From Trichormus sp. NMC-1 (GTDB taxonomy: Bacteria > Cyanobacteriota > Cyanobacteriia > Cyanobacteriales > Nostocaceae), in contig NZ_LZQD01000002.1 in assembly GCF_001858025.1 (NCBI RefSeq), forward strand, positions 280,557 to 344,556: 64,000 bases of DNA, given 5' to 3'. Below the pieces are notes generated by a model, which was given only the letters and a program-made list of their open reading frames with translations, was not told the origin of the DNA and ran no database searches. Below, piece after piece: positions 53,185 through 62,372 of the stretch (positions within the stretch are counted from its first letter, which is position 1; every line of letters begins with the position of its first letter). The translations under genes and the position numbers were made by a program.

Positions 53185-54834
53185 TTACGCTTTTGCTAAT
53201 AAAGGTGCAGCAGCTAATAGGGTTTGGGTGTAGGGATGTTGAGGATGAGAAAAAATTTGTTTTGTTTGTCCTAGTTCAACAATTTTACCACCATTCATCA
53301 CTGCTATGCGATCGCACAAAAACCGCGCTAACCATAAATCATGGGTAATGAATAGGTAAGTTAACTCAAATTCTGCCTTTAGTTGCAGCATCAAATCGAG
53401 AACTTGTGTTTGTACGCTGGCATCTAACATACTTACCGGTTCATCACATATTACCAGTTTAGGACGAGTAATTAAAGCCCGTGCTATGGCTACCCGTTGT
53501 TGTTGTCCCCCAGATAAATCAGAGGGATAACGCTGGTAATAAAGTTCTGCTGGTGTTAAACCTACTTTTTCCAACATCCATAAAACCTGTTCTTTGGCTG
53601 GTATGGTATTAGCTAAATTGTGAATTAATAAAGGATCTGCTATACTTTGTCCCACCGTCATAGCTGGATTTAAACAAGCATGGGGATCTTGAAATATCAT
53701 TTGGATTTGTCTACGGGAAGAACGAATTTCTTGAGGTGACAAACTCGTTAATTCCTGTCCCAAAAACTCGACTTTTCCAGATGTAGGACGAATTAATTGT
53801 AAGATAGTTCTCGAAAGCGTACTTTTCCCGCAACCCGACTCTCCCACTAGTCCTAAAATTTCTCCCGGATACAATTCTAAATTAATTCCATCTACAGCTT
53901 TAATTGTTTGTCCTTCTCCTTTAAATAAGCGTTCAATAAAATTCGGTTCTATGGTATAATGTTGCTTAAGTTCTGTGATTTTCAGAATTGGTGATTGGCT
54001 TGTTTCTCTATTATCAATTGCCAATTCTTCATGATCATTTACTGCTTGAATGAGCAAAGCTGCTTTTAATAGAGAACGGGTATATTCATGTTGGGGTTGT
54101 TTAAATACAGTTTCCGTTTTCCCCATTTCTACCATTTTACCCTGATACATGACCCCAATGCGATCGCAATATTCCCCCACCATTGCTAAATCATGGGAAA
54201 TCAACAACAATCCCATATTTTCCTCAGCACACAATCGCGTTAACTCTTTCAGAATTTGTGCAGAAACCGTGACATCTAAGCTGGTTGTGGGTTCATCTGC
54301 CACAATGAGTTTAGGATTGAGGAGAAGAGCGAGTGCAATAGCCACCCGTTGACGCATTCCCCCGCTAAACTCATGGGGATACTGACTCCAACGACTAGCG
54401 GGAATTTTCACTTTTTCCAAAGTCGCTAAAGCCTTTTCTTTCGCTTGTTGTTTTGATAACTCCGGTGAATGGGCTTGTAAAGTTTCAATACAATGATTAC
54501 CAATCGTCATCAACGGATCAAGGCGCGTCATTGGGTCTTGAAAAATCAAAGCCACCGCTTCACCCCGAAACTTCTGCATCTGAAGCGGTGTTAAATCTAA
54601 AACAGGCTGTCCCTGAAAATTTACTTTACCTTCAACACAACTAGAAGAAGGTAACAATCGCATGATTGCCCGTCCAATAGTAGATTTACCGCAACCAGAC
54701 TCTCCTACCAAACCCATTCTTTCACCTGGTTGGAGTGTAAAAGATACATTGTCAACCGCCCAGCTTGCTTCTTCTCCGTTGCGTTGGGGATAAGCTACGC
54801 AGAGATTTTCAACATTAAATAAAGCTTCACTCAT
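53185..54834 (-). CDS. Fused oligo/dipeptide ABC transporter ATPase (DppD-DppF type)
   Basis: 549 aa with two complete nucleotide-binding domains. First: Walker A GLVGESGCGKSTIGRAI, signature FSGGMRQRVAIALAL, Walker B LIVADEPTTSLD. Second (from about residue 285): GLVGESGCGKSTLSRTI, LSGGQQQRVAIARAL, LVICDEPVSMLD. Both end with the peptide-transporter tail (PQHEYTRSLLKAALL; PQHPYTQTLLAAAPLL). It energises import of peptides, nickel or glutathione-like substrates; the permease genes are not in the window. Confidence 0.93.
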   Translation of the reverse strand: MSEALFNVENLCVAYPQRNGEEASWAVDNVSFTLQPGERMGLVGESGCGKSTIGRAIMRLLPSSSCVEGKVNFQGQPVLDLTPLQMQKFRGEAVALIFQDPMTRLDPLMTIGNHCIETLQAHSPELSKQQAKEKALATLEKVKIPASRWSQYPHEFSGGMRQRVAIALALLLNPKLIVADEPTTSLDVTVSAQILKELTRLCAEENMGLLLISHDLAMVGEYCDRIGVMYQGKMVEMGKTETVFKQPQHEYTRSLLKAALLIQAVNDHEELAIDNRETSQSPILKITELKQHYTIEPNFIERLFKGEGQTIKAVDGINLELYPGEILGLVGESGCGKSTLSRTILQLIRPTSGKVEFLGQELTSLSPQEIRSSRRQIQMIFQDPHACLNPAMTVGQSIADPLLIHNLANTIPAKEQVLWMLEKVGLTPAELYYQRYPSDLSGGQQQRVAIARALITRPKLVICDEPVSMLDASVQTQVLDLMLQLKAEFELTYLFITHDLWLARFLCDRIAVMNGGKIVELGQTKQIFSHPQHPYTQTLLAAAPLLAKA

Positions 54835-54947
54835 AGTTAATTATCAGCCTGACGCTGCCTGTTTATATAAAATCGTAAATTTAAGATAGTCTATCAGATT
54901 AGTGAAAGTAGTTGTTCTATAGCGGTATGCACTTGAATGAGATATAT

Positions 54948-55077
54948 CTTAGCCCCCTCCTCGCAAGCGGTGAACCAGCGCTGTAGGCGGGTTTCCCACC
55001 GTAGGCGACTGGTGTTCACCGAAGGTGTGCCGGAGGCATCATCCGAAGGAGGAGGGGGTTGGGGTGGGGTTCTTTAA
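54948..55077. repeat. Nested dispersed repeats
   Basis: The common GC-rich repeat (AGCCCCCTCCTCGCAAGCGG ... GGAGGGGGTTGGGGTGGGG) is split by about 80 bp of a different palindromic repeat (GCTGTAGGCGGGTTTCCCACCGT... to GCATCATCC). One mobile repeat seems to have landed inside another. Confidence 0.65.
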
Positions 55078-56315
55078 GAATGATTCGGATTTTGATCAGC
55101 ACCACAATGATAACAATAAGGCAACTTTTTGTAAGTTAAATTATGGCAATTATGGCATTCAACATATTGATAATAACCGCAATGAGGACAATGGGCATCA
55201 TGACTTTTAATCGTTTTTGCACAGTTAATACATTGTGATTTTTGAACTCTTTTAGCAGCTTGAAATTTAGTGTTAAAGACAACTGTCTGAAAGAATTTGA
55301 TTAGCCCAAAACCCACCAGGGGAATTAAAAAGATATAAACATAACTAATCAGAAACAGCAAGCTACCAAAGATTTGACTGATAATATTGAAAATGAACTC
55401 TGCAATTGCACCAATTTGCAGAAATTGAAAGATTTTCAAAATCAACGGAATCAGAAATATCACCAGCAAATGCCAGCTAATTAAAGCTATCAGTCCATAT
55501 CCTCTCTTGACGCTAAATTGGTGCGCTAATAAAGCGATAATAATTAGAGGGAGAAGAAAAACAGATTGAAATATCAGTTGGAGACTGGGATACCAAAATG
55601 ATGCATTTTGATAGCCTTTGTCAACTTCCGTAAATTTAGTTTCATCTTTGAGAAAAGATAAAAAATCAATAGTTTCTGGTTTCGTTAACAGTTGACTTTG
55701 CAGACTAGCAATTTTCTGTTTAAATGTAGAAATTTTACGGTTATTGTTATCTAATTCCTGTTTAGCTTTTTCTGCTCCAACTTGATTAATAGAATTTCCT
55801 GGAGACTGTCCAGCAATTTTTTCTAACAGCGTTGAATCATATTGATTGCGAATATTTAAATTTGCTTGTGATAATTTATTGATATTATCTTTTGTCTGAT
55901 TTATAGCTGTTAGAGTTTGGCGATTCTCGGAATTATTCAGTTTATCTTTAGCTTCGCCATAGTTCAAACATATTTCCGAAACTTTACCCAAATGTCCTAT
56001 TTCTTGCTGTTGATAGATTTGCCTGAAATTCGATTGAGTATTTGTATTATATGGCAATGAATTCCTAAGAATTTCAAAGTCTTTATCTTTAGTAGTTTGT
56101 TTGTTGTAACTATTCCATTCTGAATAGCATGGATAAGCTTGTGCAGGGCTGAGATGCCATCTGCTAATATTATCTAAACCTGTAAAAACATTGATTAAAA
56201 TAAAAATATCAACCAAAATAATCACAATCAAACTTACCTTATTTAGAGGTTCATTATTGATTGTTTGAGAATTATGAAAAAATCGACTTAAAAACAGGCG
56301 TATTCTAGTAAACAT
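55074..56315 (-). CDS. Membrane protein with coiled coil and C-terminal zinc ribbons
   Basis: 413 aa, unrecognised as a family. One helix near residues 28-45, a helical/coiled-coil extracytoplasmic-like region (about residues 60-215), then three or four membrane helices (LQLIFQSVFLLPLIIIALLA, LIALISWHLLVIFLIPLIL, SLLFLISYVYIFLIPLVGFG), and a cytosolic C-terminus with CINCAKTIKSHDAHCPHCG and CHNCHNLTYKKLPYCYHCG, a double zinc ribbon (DZANK type). Function unknown. The GC-rich dispersed repeat ends exactly at its stop codon. Confidence 0.75.
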   Translation of the reverse strand: MFTRIRLFLSRFFHNSQTINNEPLNKVSLIVIILVDIFILINVFTGLDNISRWHLSPAQAYPCYSEWNSYNKQTTKDKDFEILRNSLPYNTNTQSNFRQIYQQQEIGHLGKVSEICLNYGEAKDKLNNSENRQTLTAINQTKDNINKLSQANLNIRNQYDSTLLEKIAGQSPGNSINQVGAEKAKQELDNNNRKISTFKQKIASLQSQLLTKPETIDFLSFLKDETKFTEVDKGYQNASFWYPSLQLIFQSVFLLPLIIIALLAHQFSVKRGYGLIALISWHLLVIFLIPLILKIFQFLQIGAIAEFIFNIISQIFGSLLFLISYVYIFLIPLVGFGLIKFFQTVVFNTKFQAAKRVQKSQCINCAKTIKSHDAHCPHCGYYQYVECHNCHNLTYKKLPYCYHCGADQNPNHS

Positions 56316-56336
56316 ATAATTTTTCTACCTAAGTAA

Positions 56337-56440
56337 CCATCATGAAATGCGTACACCAAAACACATGAAAAAAAACTTCTTATTCCCCTCATCGCTTGCG
56401 GGGAGGGGTTAGGGGTGGGGTCTTATTTTCAAGTCAGGTT
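56337..56440. repeat. Dispersed ~100-bp repeat, inverted relative to 24571-24670
   Basis: Reverse complement of the repeat after the DUF1997 gene with a few differences; CCATCATGAA at one end and AAGTCAGGTT at the other. It lies in the 388-bp gap 56316-56703, which holds no gene. Confidence 0.8.
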
Positions 56441-56573
56441 GAGTTGATGTATGGTAACTCAACATTCTGAAAATCAAAGTTGTTGTTTGGTTACGCTGTT
56501 GCTGAAATCAACCTACCATTTTATTGTTACTTTGGTAGCAGTCTCATGTCAGTTATAAGTGGCATTATGTACT

Positions 56574-56679
56574 TACAGCACTTCCCGGTGTTATGAGGTA
56601 AAAGAACCCCACCCCCAACCCCCTCCCCGCAAGCGAGGAGGGGGCTAAGATGTACCTCATAAGAGCGGAAACCGCTGTA
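56574..56679. repeat. 106-bp TACAGC/GCTGTA MITE, copy 1
   Basis: Ends TACAGCACTTCCC and GGAAACCGCTGTA are imperfect inverted repeats; the centre is the palindromic GC-rich block (CCCCTCCCCGCAAGCGAGGAGGGG). A second copy of identical length, in opposite orientation, is at 63788-63893. Confidence 0.75.
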
Positions 56680-56703
56680 AATAGAGAAAAAGGAAAGCAG
56701 TAG

Positions 56704-57057
56704 TTATTTTTCCCCCTTCTCTTCTGGTTGGAGTATGGCATGGCAATATCTAATCAGAGTTGATAAGCGTTCTTCAATAGTTGCTAGTCTCGCTTGTGCT
56801 GTTGCAGACTGCTTTGCACCTTGGAAAAACATTACATCTATTTCCAAGAGACGCAGTTGCTTACTCATCTCCGTTTGATAAGACTGCTCCCGATATTCTA
56901 CATCGGCTAAAGGAACAATTTGTTGGACAAACCATTGCTGCAAAATGGCCAGACGCTGCCGTAGGGTAGGAGCATCTAGCAGAGTTTTTGTAACATCAGA
57001 GCGTAGTTGCTCTAGTAATGTTGCAAATTCCTGATATTTATCAAGATTCAGAGACAT
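56704..57057 (-). CDS. PatD-like protein (heterocyst frequency control)
   Basis: 117 aa, all helical. MSLNLDKYQEFATLLEQLRSDVT at the start and YREQSYQTEMSKQLRLLEIDVMFFQGAKQ in the middle match, from memory, the PatD family, a small protein that limits heterocyst frequency and interacts with FtsZ in Anabaena. Its presence would support a heterocyst-forming host. It is divergent from rel. Identification is by recall of the family pattern and should be checked. Confidence 0.55.
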   Translation of the reverse strand: MSLNLDKYQEFATLLEQLRSDVTKTLLDAPTLRQRLAILQQWFVQQIVPLADVEYREQSYQTEMSKQLRLLEIDVMFFQGAKQSATAQARLATIEERLSTLIRYCHAILQPEEKGEK

Positions 57058-57136
57058 CCAGTGCTAGTTAAGATAGTATTAATGTCAAGAAAATTTTCTT
57101 CTACAATAAACTTTTTTAAGGACTCAATCAAACTAA

Positions 57137-57168
57137 AAGCCTCGAATCATACTTTGAGGCTTTGTTTG
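57137..57168 (+). terminator. Terminator-like hairpin between divergent genes
   Basis: AAGCCTC, a loop of about a dozen bases, GAGGCTT then TGTTT. Terminators are not expected between divergently transcribed genes, so it may end a short RNA or attenuate the rel transcript. Confidence 0.45.
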
Positions 57169-57276
57169 CAATCTATGGATATTCTGCCTTATGTGCCTCG
57201 ACACCTGCAATGGATGATGATCACAGGCAATTAGAAAGTCATCCTCACACTGTTTTTTCTACCCGTCTGTAGGGCA

Positions 57277-57302
57277 ACAGCATCTTCTGGAGACGATGCT
57301 GT
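57277..57302 (+). promoter_or_regulatory. Hairpin in rel leader
   Basis: ACAGCATC, ten-base loop, GATGCTGT, about 50 bp before the rel start codon. No U-run follows, so it is more likely an mRNA structure than a terminator. Confidence 0.4.
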
Positions 57303-57354
57303 AATTTGCGTCTATATCTCACTAAATCCACCAAAAACTTATAATCTCTCTTGT

Positions 57355-59631
57355 ATGAGCAGCTTACTTCTTGATTCCTCAGTTGATGTCAATCTTCCGG
57401 AATGGCTTAAGAAATGTTTACGAGAAACATCAGCAAAAAGCAGCGAACCGGAAAATGAGCGATCGCATAGTGATATGGTTTTAATCTGTCGCGCTTTCCA
57501 ATTTGCCTATCAACTGCATCAGGGACAGTTCCGTAAATCTGGAGAAGCATATATTGCCCATCCAGTGGCTGTAGCTGGCTTGCTGCACGAGTTGGGAGGC
57601 AGTCCTGCTATGATAGCAGCTGGCTTTCTTCATGATGTAGTTGAAGATACAGAAGTTACAATTGAAGAAATAGAAGAGCATTTTGGGGCAGAAGTAAGGC
57701 AATTGGTGGAAGGTGTCACCAAACTTTCTAAAATTAATTTCACGAGCAAAACCGAAAGCCAAGCTGAGAATTTCCGGCGAATGTTTTTGGCAATGGCTAA
57801 AGATATTCGGGTAATTGTGGTGAAGTTGGCAGATCGTTTGCATAATATGCGAACCTTGCAGTATATGTCAGAAGCAAGCCGTCGCCGCAGCGCCCAGGAA
57901 ACGCGAGATATCTTTGCACCTTTAGCCAATCGCTTGGGTATCTGGCGAATGAAATGGGAATTGGAGGATTTGGCGTTTAAGTATTTGGAACCCGATGCTT
58001 TCCGTGAAATTCAGCAGCACGTTTCTGAAAAACGGACAGCGCGGGAAGAAAAACTGGCTAAAGCTACGAATGTTTTGCGGGCGCGTTTGCAACAAGCTGG
58101 AGTTCAGTGTTTGGATATTAGTGGCCGCCCCAAACATCTTTATAGCATTTATCAAAAAATGCATAAGCAGCAAAAAGAATTTCATGAAATTTATGATTTG
58201 GCAGCCCTGCGAATAATTGTGCAAACTAATGAGGAATGCTATCGGGCTTTGGCGGTAGTTCATGATGCTTTTCGCCCCATTCCTGGCAGGTTTAAAGACT
58301 ATATTGGATTGCCTAAACCGAACCGTTACCAGTCGTTGCATACTGGGGTAATTGGTTTGACTGGCCGCCCTTTGGAAGTGCAAATTCGGACTGTGGATAT
58401 GCATCATGTGGCTGAATATGGGATTGCAGCGCATTGGAAATATAAAGAAACAGGTGGTTCCAGTAATAACCAATTAACAGGTTCAGATGAAAAGTTTACT
58501 TGGTTGCGGCAATTGCTGGAATGGCAAAGTGATTTAAAAGACGCGCAAGAATATTTAGATAGTGTTAAGGACAATCTATTTGAAGATGATGTTTATGTCT
58601 TCACCCCTAAGGGGGATGTGGTTCCTCTAAGTCCCGGTTCTACGAGTATAGATTTTGCTTATCGAATTCATACAGAGGTGGGGAACCATTGTGCAGGTAC
58701 GCGGGTGAATGGGCGGATGGTGCCATTATCAACGCGATTGCATAATGGGGATATTGTTGATGTGATTACTCAAAAGAATAGTCATCCCAGTTTGGATTGG
58801 TTAAATTTTGTCAGGACTTCGGCGGCGAAATATAGAATTAAACAATGGTACAAGCGATCGCGCCGGGAAGAAAATGTGGCGCGAGGACGGGATTTATTAG
58901 AAAAGGAACTTGGTAAAACTGGTTTTGATAATTTGCTCAAATCTGATGCGATGCAGACTGTAGCCGAAAAGTGCAATTATCATAGTGTTGAAGATTTACT
59001 CGCAGGTTTAGGTTACGGAGAGATTACTTTAAACCTGGTATTGAATCGGTGGCGAGATGTGGTGAAAGCTGATCAACCCGTGGCAGATGTCATACCCTTT
59101 ATACCCAAGGAGTCAACATCGAAAACCTCACGAGATACGCCACCTCCTACTTCCCGTGCAAGTGATTCGCCGATTCTTGGGGTAGAAGGCTTGGTTTATC
59201 ATGTCGCTGGATGTTGTACGCCGATTCCTGGGGAAGGAATTATTGGTGTAGTAACACGGGGACGCGGTATATCTATCCATCGCCAAGGCTGTCATAATGT
59301 GGAAAATGTGGAATGTGAACGCTTAGTACCCGTGAGATGGAACTCAGCTTTAGAAAATCACGGCCGTCCTCACACTTACCCAATTGATATTCAAATTGAG
59401 ACTCTTGATAGAGTAGGAATATTAAAAGATATTTTATCGCGGTTGAGTGATCAAGGTATAAATGTGCGTCATGCTAACGTGAAAACAGCTTTGGGACAAC
59501 CAGCTTTGATGGATTTGGGTATTGATATCCGCGATCGCTCTCAATTAGAACACTTGTTTGCTCAAATTAAGAAAATGAGTGACATTCTTAACATCCGCCG
59601 TCTTGGTCAAGTTGAGGAATTCCAGAGTTAG
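57355..59631 (+). CDS. rel: Bifunctional (p)ppGpp synthetase/hydrolase Rel
   Basis: 758 aa. N-terminal HD hydrolase domain with HPVAVAGLLHELGG and AGFLHDVVEDTEVT (HD pair retained), synthetase domain with RPKHLYSIYQKMHKQ, DLAALRIIV and GRFKDYIGLPKPNRYQSLHT, TGS domain (VYVFTPKGDVVPLSPGSTSIDFAY), helical/CC region with VAGCCTPIPGEGIIGVVTRG, and a C-terminal ACT domain (ETLDRVGILKDILSRLSDQG). All modules are intact, so it should make and degrade the stringent-response alarmone in response to ribosome stalling. It has a long leader with two hairpins. Confidence 0.96.
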   Translation: MSSLLLDSSVDVNLPEWLKKCLRETSAKSSEPENERSHSDMVLICRAFQFAYQLHQGQFRKSGEAYIAHPVAVAGLLHELGGSPAMIAAGFLHDVVEDTEVTIEEIEEHFGAEVRQLVEGVTKLSKINFTSKTESQAENFRRMFLAMAKDIRVIVVKLADRLHNMRTLQYMSEASRRRSAQETRDIFAPLANRLGIWRMKWELEDLAFKYLEPDAFREIQQHVSEKRTAREEKLAKATNVLRARLQQAGVQCLDISGRPKHLYSIYQKMHKQQKEFHEIYDLAALRIIVQTNEECYRALAVVHDAFRPIPGRFKDYIGLPKPNRYQSLHTGVIGLTGRPLEVQIRTVDMHHVAEYGIAAHWKYKETGGSSNNQLTGSDEKFTWLRQLLEWQSDLKDAQEYLDSVKDNLFEDDVYVFTPKGDVVPLSPGSTSIDFAYRIHTEVGNHCAGTRVNGRMVPLSTRLHNGDIVDVITQKNSHPSLDWLNFVRTSAAKYRIKQWYKRSRREENVARGRDLLEKELGKTGFDNLLKSDAMQTVAEKCNYHSVEDLLAGLGYGEITLNLVLNRWRDVVKADQPVADVIPFIPKESTSKTSRDTPPPTSRASDSPILGVEGLVYHVAGCCTPIPGEGIIGVVTRGRGISIHRQGCHNVENVECERLVPVRWNSALENHGRPHTYPIDIQIETLDRVGILKDILSRLSDQGINVRHANVKTALGQPALMDLGIDIRDRSQLEHLFAQIKKMSDILNIRRLGQVEEFQS

Positions 59632-59674
59632 TTTTTCTGCGGTTGTAATAGTGATAGCCGGAATTGTGGAGAAG

Positions 59675-59706
59675 CCTACACTGTATAGTGACGCATACAG
59701 TGTAGG
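59675..59706. terminator. Bidirectional terminator-like hairpin
   Basis: Perfect 12-bp stem (CCTACACTGTAT and ATACAGTGTAGG) with an eight-base loop, in the 81-bp gap between the convergent rel and BtuF-like genes. Confidence 0.7.
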
Positions 59707-59712
59707 AGGATT

Positions 59713-60645
59713 TCACTTTTGTAAAGTTTGCCATCCAGTATCTTTATAACCATATTGAAAAATATCTGGGTGCAAAATTTCTGCTAAAATTTCCACAGAA
59801 TCAGCCAGTCGCGGACCAGGACGGTTAAAGTAGGCGTTACCGTCGGTCACAAACACTCTACCTGTTTTAGCAGCGTGCAGTTTTTGCCACTCTGGACGTT
59901 GAGTTAACAATTTTGCTTCTTGCTGAGTCCGTCTTAAATCAAAGCCACGAGGCATGAAAATAATCACATCGGGGTTGGTGGTAATCAAAGTTTCCCAGTT
60001 TAAATGAGCAGAAGGTTGACCCATAAAGCTAAACAACGTCTGTCCACCTGCCAAATTGATTAATTCAGGAATCCAATTTGCAGCCGTCATCAAAGGCTCA
60101 GTCCACTCAATACAAGCGACTGTAGGCATTTCGGTGACAGAAAGTCCTTGGATTTTACGATTACAAATTTTGACTCGTGCTTCTAAATTTTCCAGTATTT
60201 TTACTGAGTCTACCCCAAAGGTTTGACCAACTCGCTCAATATCTCCCCACACATCCTGTAGTGTGTTAGGTTGTAAAGAAATAATTTTGGGTGAACTGTG
60301 GGTAAGTTCGGTGACAGCCTTTTCAACTTCTGGTAATCTGACACCACACACATCACACCGATCTTGGGTGATAATATGCGTTGGCTGCAATTGCTCTAAA
60401 ACATCAACTTTAATTTTGTAGATACTTAAAGCAGATTGCAATATACTGTTTACTTGCTCATCAATGGCGTGGCTAGGAGCAGTACCGTTGAAGTTTGCTT
60501 GAGTACATACAGGGATATTTGCTATTTCCGGGGGATAGTCACATTCATGCGATCGCCCTACAATAGCTTTTGACAACCCCAGTGTGGCGATAATTTCCGT
60601 CGCACTAGGAATTAAAGAAACAATTCTTATATTTTTATCTGTCAT
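59713..60645 (-). CDS. BtuF-like cobalamin-binding protein (cytosolic type)
   Basis: 310 aa of the periplasmic-binding-protein fold: IVSLIPSATEIIATLGLSKAIVGRSHECDYP, ITQDRCDVCGVRLPEVEKAV, and WTEPLMTAANWIPELINLAGG match the cobalamin-binding BtuF-like family widespread in cyanobacteria. There is no signal peptide or lipobox, so an uptake role in the periplasm is doubtful; a soluble corrinoid-binding function is possible. No BtuCD genes lie nearby. Confidence 0.82.
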   Translation of the reverse strand: MTDKNIRIVSLIPSATEIIATLGLSKAIVGRSHECDYPPEIANIPVCTQANFNGTAPSHAIDEQVNSILQSALSIYKIKVDVLEQLQPTHIITQDRCDVCGVRLPEVEKAVTELTHSSPKIISLQPNTLQDVWGDIERVGQTFGVDSVKILENLEARVKICNRKIQGLSVTEMPTVACIEWTEPLMTAANWIPELINLAGGQTLFSFMGQPSAHLNWETLITTNPDVIIFMPRGFDLRRTQQEAKLLTQRPEWQKLHAAKTGRVFVTDGNAYFNRPGPRLADSVEILAEILHPDIFQYGYKDTGWQTLQK

Positions 60646-60728
60646 GGTTCCACCTACATAAAAGGTGTTCCTGATTTTTATTCTTGCACAATTTAACTAG
60701 TAAATTATCCTTCTTGAGAAGCATACAT

Positions 60729-60945
<217 letters not shown>

Positions 60946-61200
60946 ACATAATTCCAATTTACTAGTTATCTAAATTTAGGTTGGTAGTTGGTAAGCGTCG
61001 GTATAAAACCACTTGAGATTTATCCTCACGCCTAAATTCTTCTGTATTCTGGATATTTTCTATTTATACTTTCGTCTCCAAATTCCATATCCAGTCATCA
61101 ACAATAATACCTCAAACTATCTCCAAAGAAAGAGCTACTTACACCTTTGATTGTTTAGATTGATATTAGTAATAGTCAAATTTGGATTAAGGAAAAAGTC

Positions 61201-61533
61201 ATGACTAATAATCATCAAGACAATGAAATTAATCAGCCAGTAAGTGACGATAGCTTTTCGAGAGAAAAACCAAATGTTAAAGAAAGGAAATTAACCGCAA
61301 ATCCAGGAGATAGAATTGCGGATGAACCTCAATCAATTGAAGAAAAAGCCAAACAAGTTGCGGTAGATGTCCCTGATATTACAGGTGATCAAATTACAGT
61401 TCCCACCTACTTTGTGGTAGACACTCCCGAAGGTGACAAAAAAGCCCTTCATCATGTAAAAGATGCAGAAGAGATTTCTGATGTAATTCGTCAAGCACGA
61501 GTTAATGAGAAAGGTGAACGTATTTGGTGGTAA
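61201..61533 (+). CDS. Small hydrophilic protein, unknown
   Basis: 110 aa with AAGGAAAAAG upstream of the ATG. The first half is disordered and acidic (NEINQPVSDDSFSREKPNVKE). The second half has VDVPDITGDQITVPTYFVVDTPEGDKKAL and a helical HHVKDAEEISDVIRQARVN. No domain is recognised. It has its own terminator downstream (61536-61570). Confidence 0.6.
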   Translation: MTNNHQDNEINQPVSDDSFSREKPNVKERKLTANPGDRIADEPQSIEEKAKQVAVDVPDITGDQITVPTYFVVDTPEGDKKALHHVKDAEEISDVIRQARVNEKGERIWW

Positions 61534-61535
61534 AT

Positions 61536-61570
61536 CTCTCCCCTCCTCCTAGGGGAGAGGCTTTTAATTT
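61536..61570 (+). terminator. Rho-independent terminator
   Basis: CTCTCCCC, eight-base loop, GGGGAGAG followed by GCTTTTAATTT, directly after the small hydrophilic gene. The following gap (to 61978) is AT-rich with no gene seen. Confidence 0.75.
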
Positions 61571-61978
61571 CTCCTTCTCCACTAGGAAAGGCATTGATGT
61601 TTATGCCAATACAAAAGCTTTAAAATATAAAAATATGTGTATGTAGAAAACTTATCGCACAAAAGCGAGTATTTATTTTGATCGATAAGTTTCAATGACG
61701 TATTCAGAGGTAAACCGCAAAAAAAACATAAGTATATTATTTTACTACAGATTTTAGTTTATATTACTTAAGTATCTCATTTAATCTTTATTTATCAACA
61801 CTTGTAGATATTTTAGTTATGATTATATACACAGTTGTAAGTCATTTTTATAGCTAAAATCATTTGCGTACAAAAGTAATTGTGATTTTTATTTTTGACT
61901 TTTCAGTGCAAATGCTTAATAATATTTTTCAAGAAATAAATTTCTTCCCTATTGATTGACTATTAGCAAACTACCAAT

Positions 61979-62284
61979 ATGTTTTTATACAAAAAATCCC
62001 TGTTATTCAACAACGGTCAAAAAAATAAACCTACCGCAGATAATCGCCATAGGAATATGTACAAGGCTGTTTTATACGTATTTCTACTAAGCGTACCCGT
62101 AAGTACTTATGTGTTGCTGACACTAATATTACCGATGTTCTCTTCTCCTGTATTCATTAATGTAGGAACTTCTTACCACCCTACTTCTATTCCTTGGATA
62201 GACAATTCATCGCAATGTGAACATTCGGGTAGAAGTTGGGAAAATAATGAATGCTGGGATAGTGAACACAGCCCTATGTTCTGA
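61979..62284 (+). CDS. Possible small membrane protein
   Basis: 101 aa, no family recognised and no clear ribosome site. One membrane helix (AVLYVFLLSVPVSTYVLLTLILP) near residues 31-53, then a polar tail with two Cys (SQCEHSGRSWENNECWDSE) that could form a disulfide outside the membrane. It is preceded by a long AT-rich gap. It may be a real orphan gene or a chance frame; the hydrophobic helix and Cys pair favour the former. Confidence 0.4.
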   Translation: MFLYKKSLLFNNGQKNKPTADNRHRNMYKAVLYVFLLSVPVSTYVLLTLILPMFSSPVFINVGTSYHPTSIPWIDNSSQCEHSGRSWENNECWDSEHSPMF

Positions 62285-62372
62285 ATTAAGATTTCTGAAG
62301 TAGTAAAAGTTAATTCATAAAAGACCAGAAATTTCGATATAAATGGATATATAACCCATTGTTTGCTCCACC

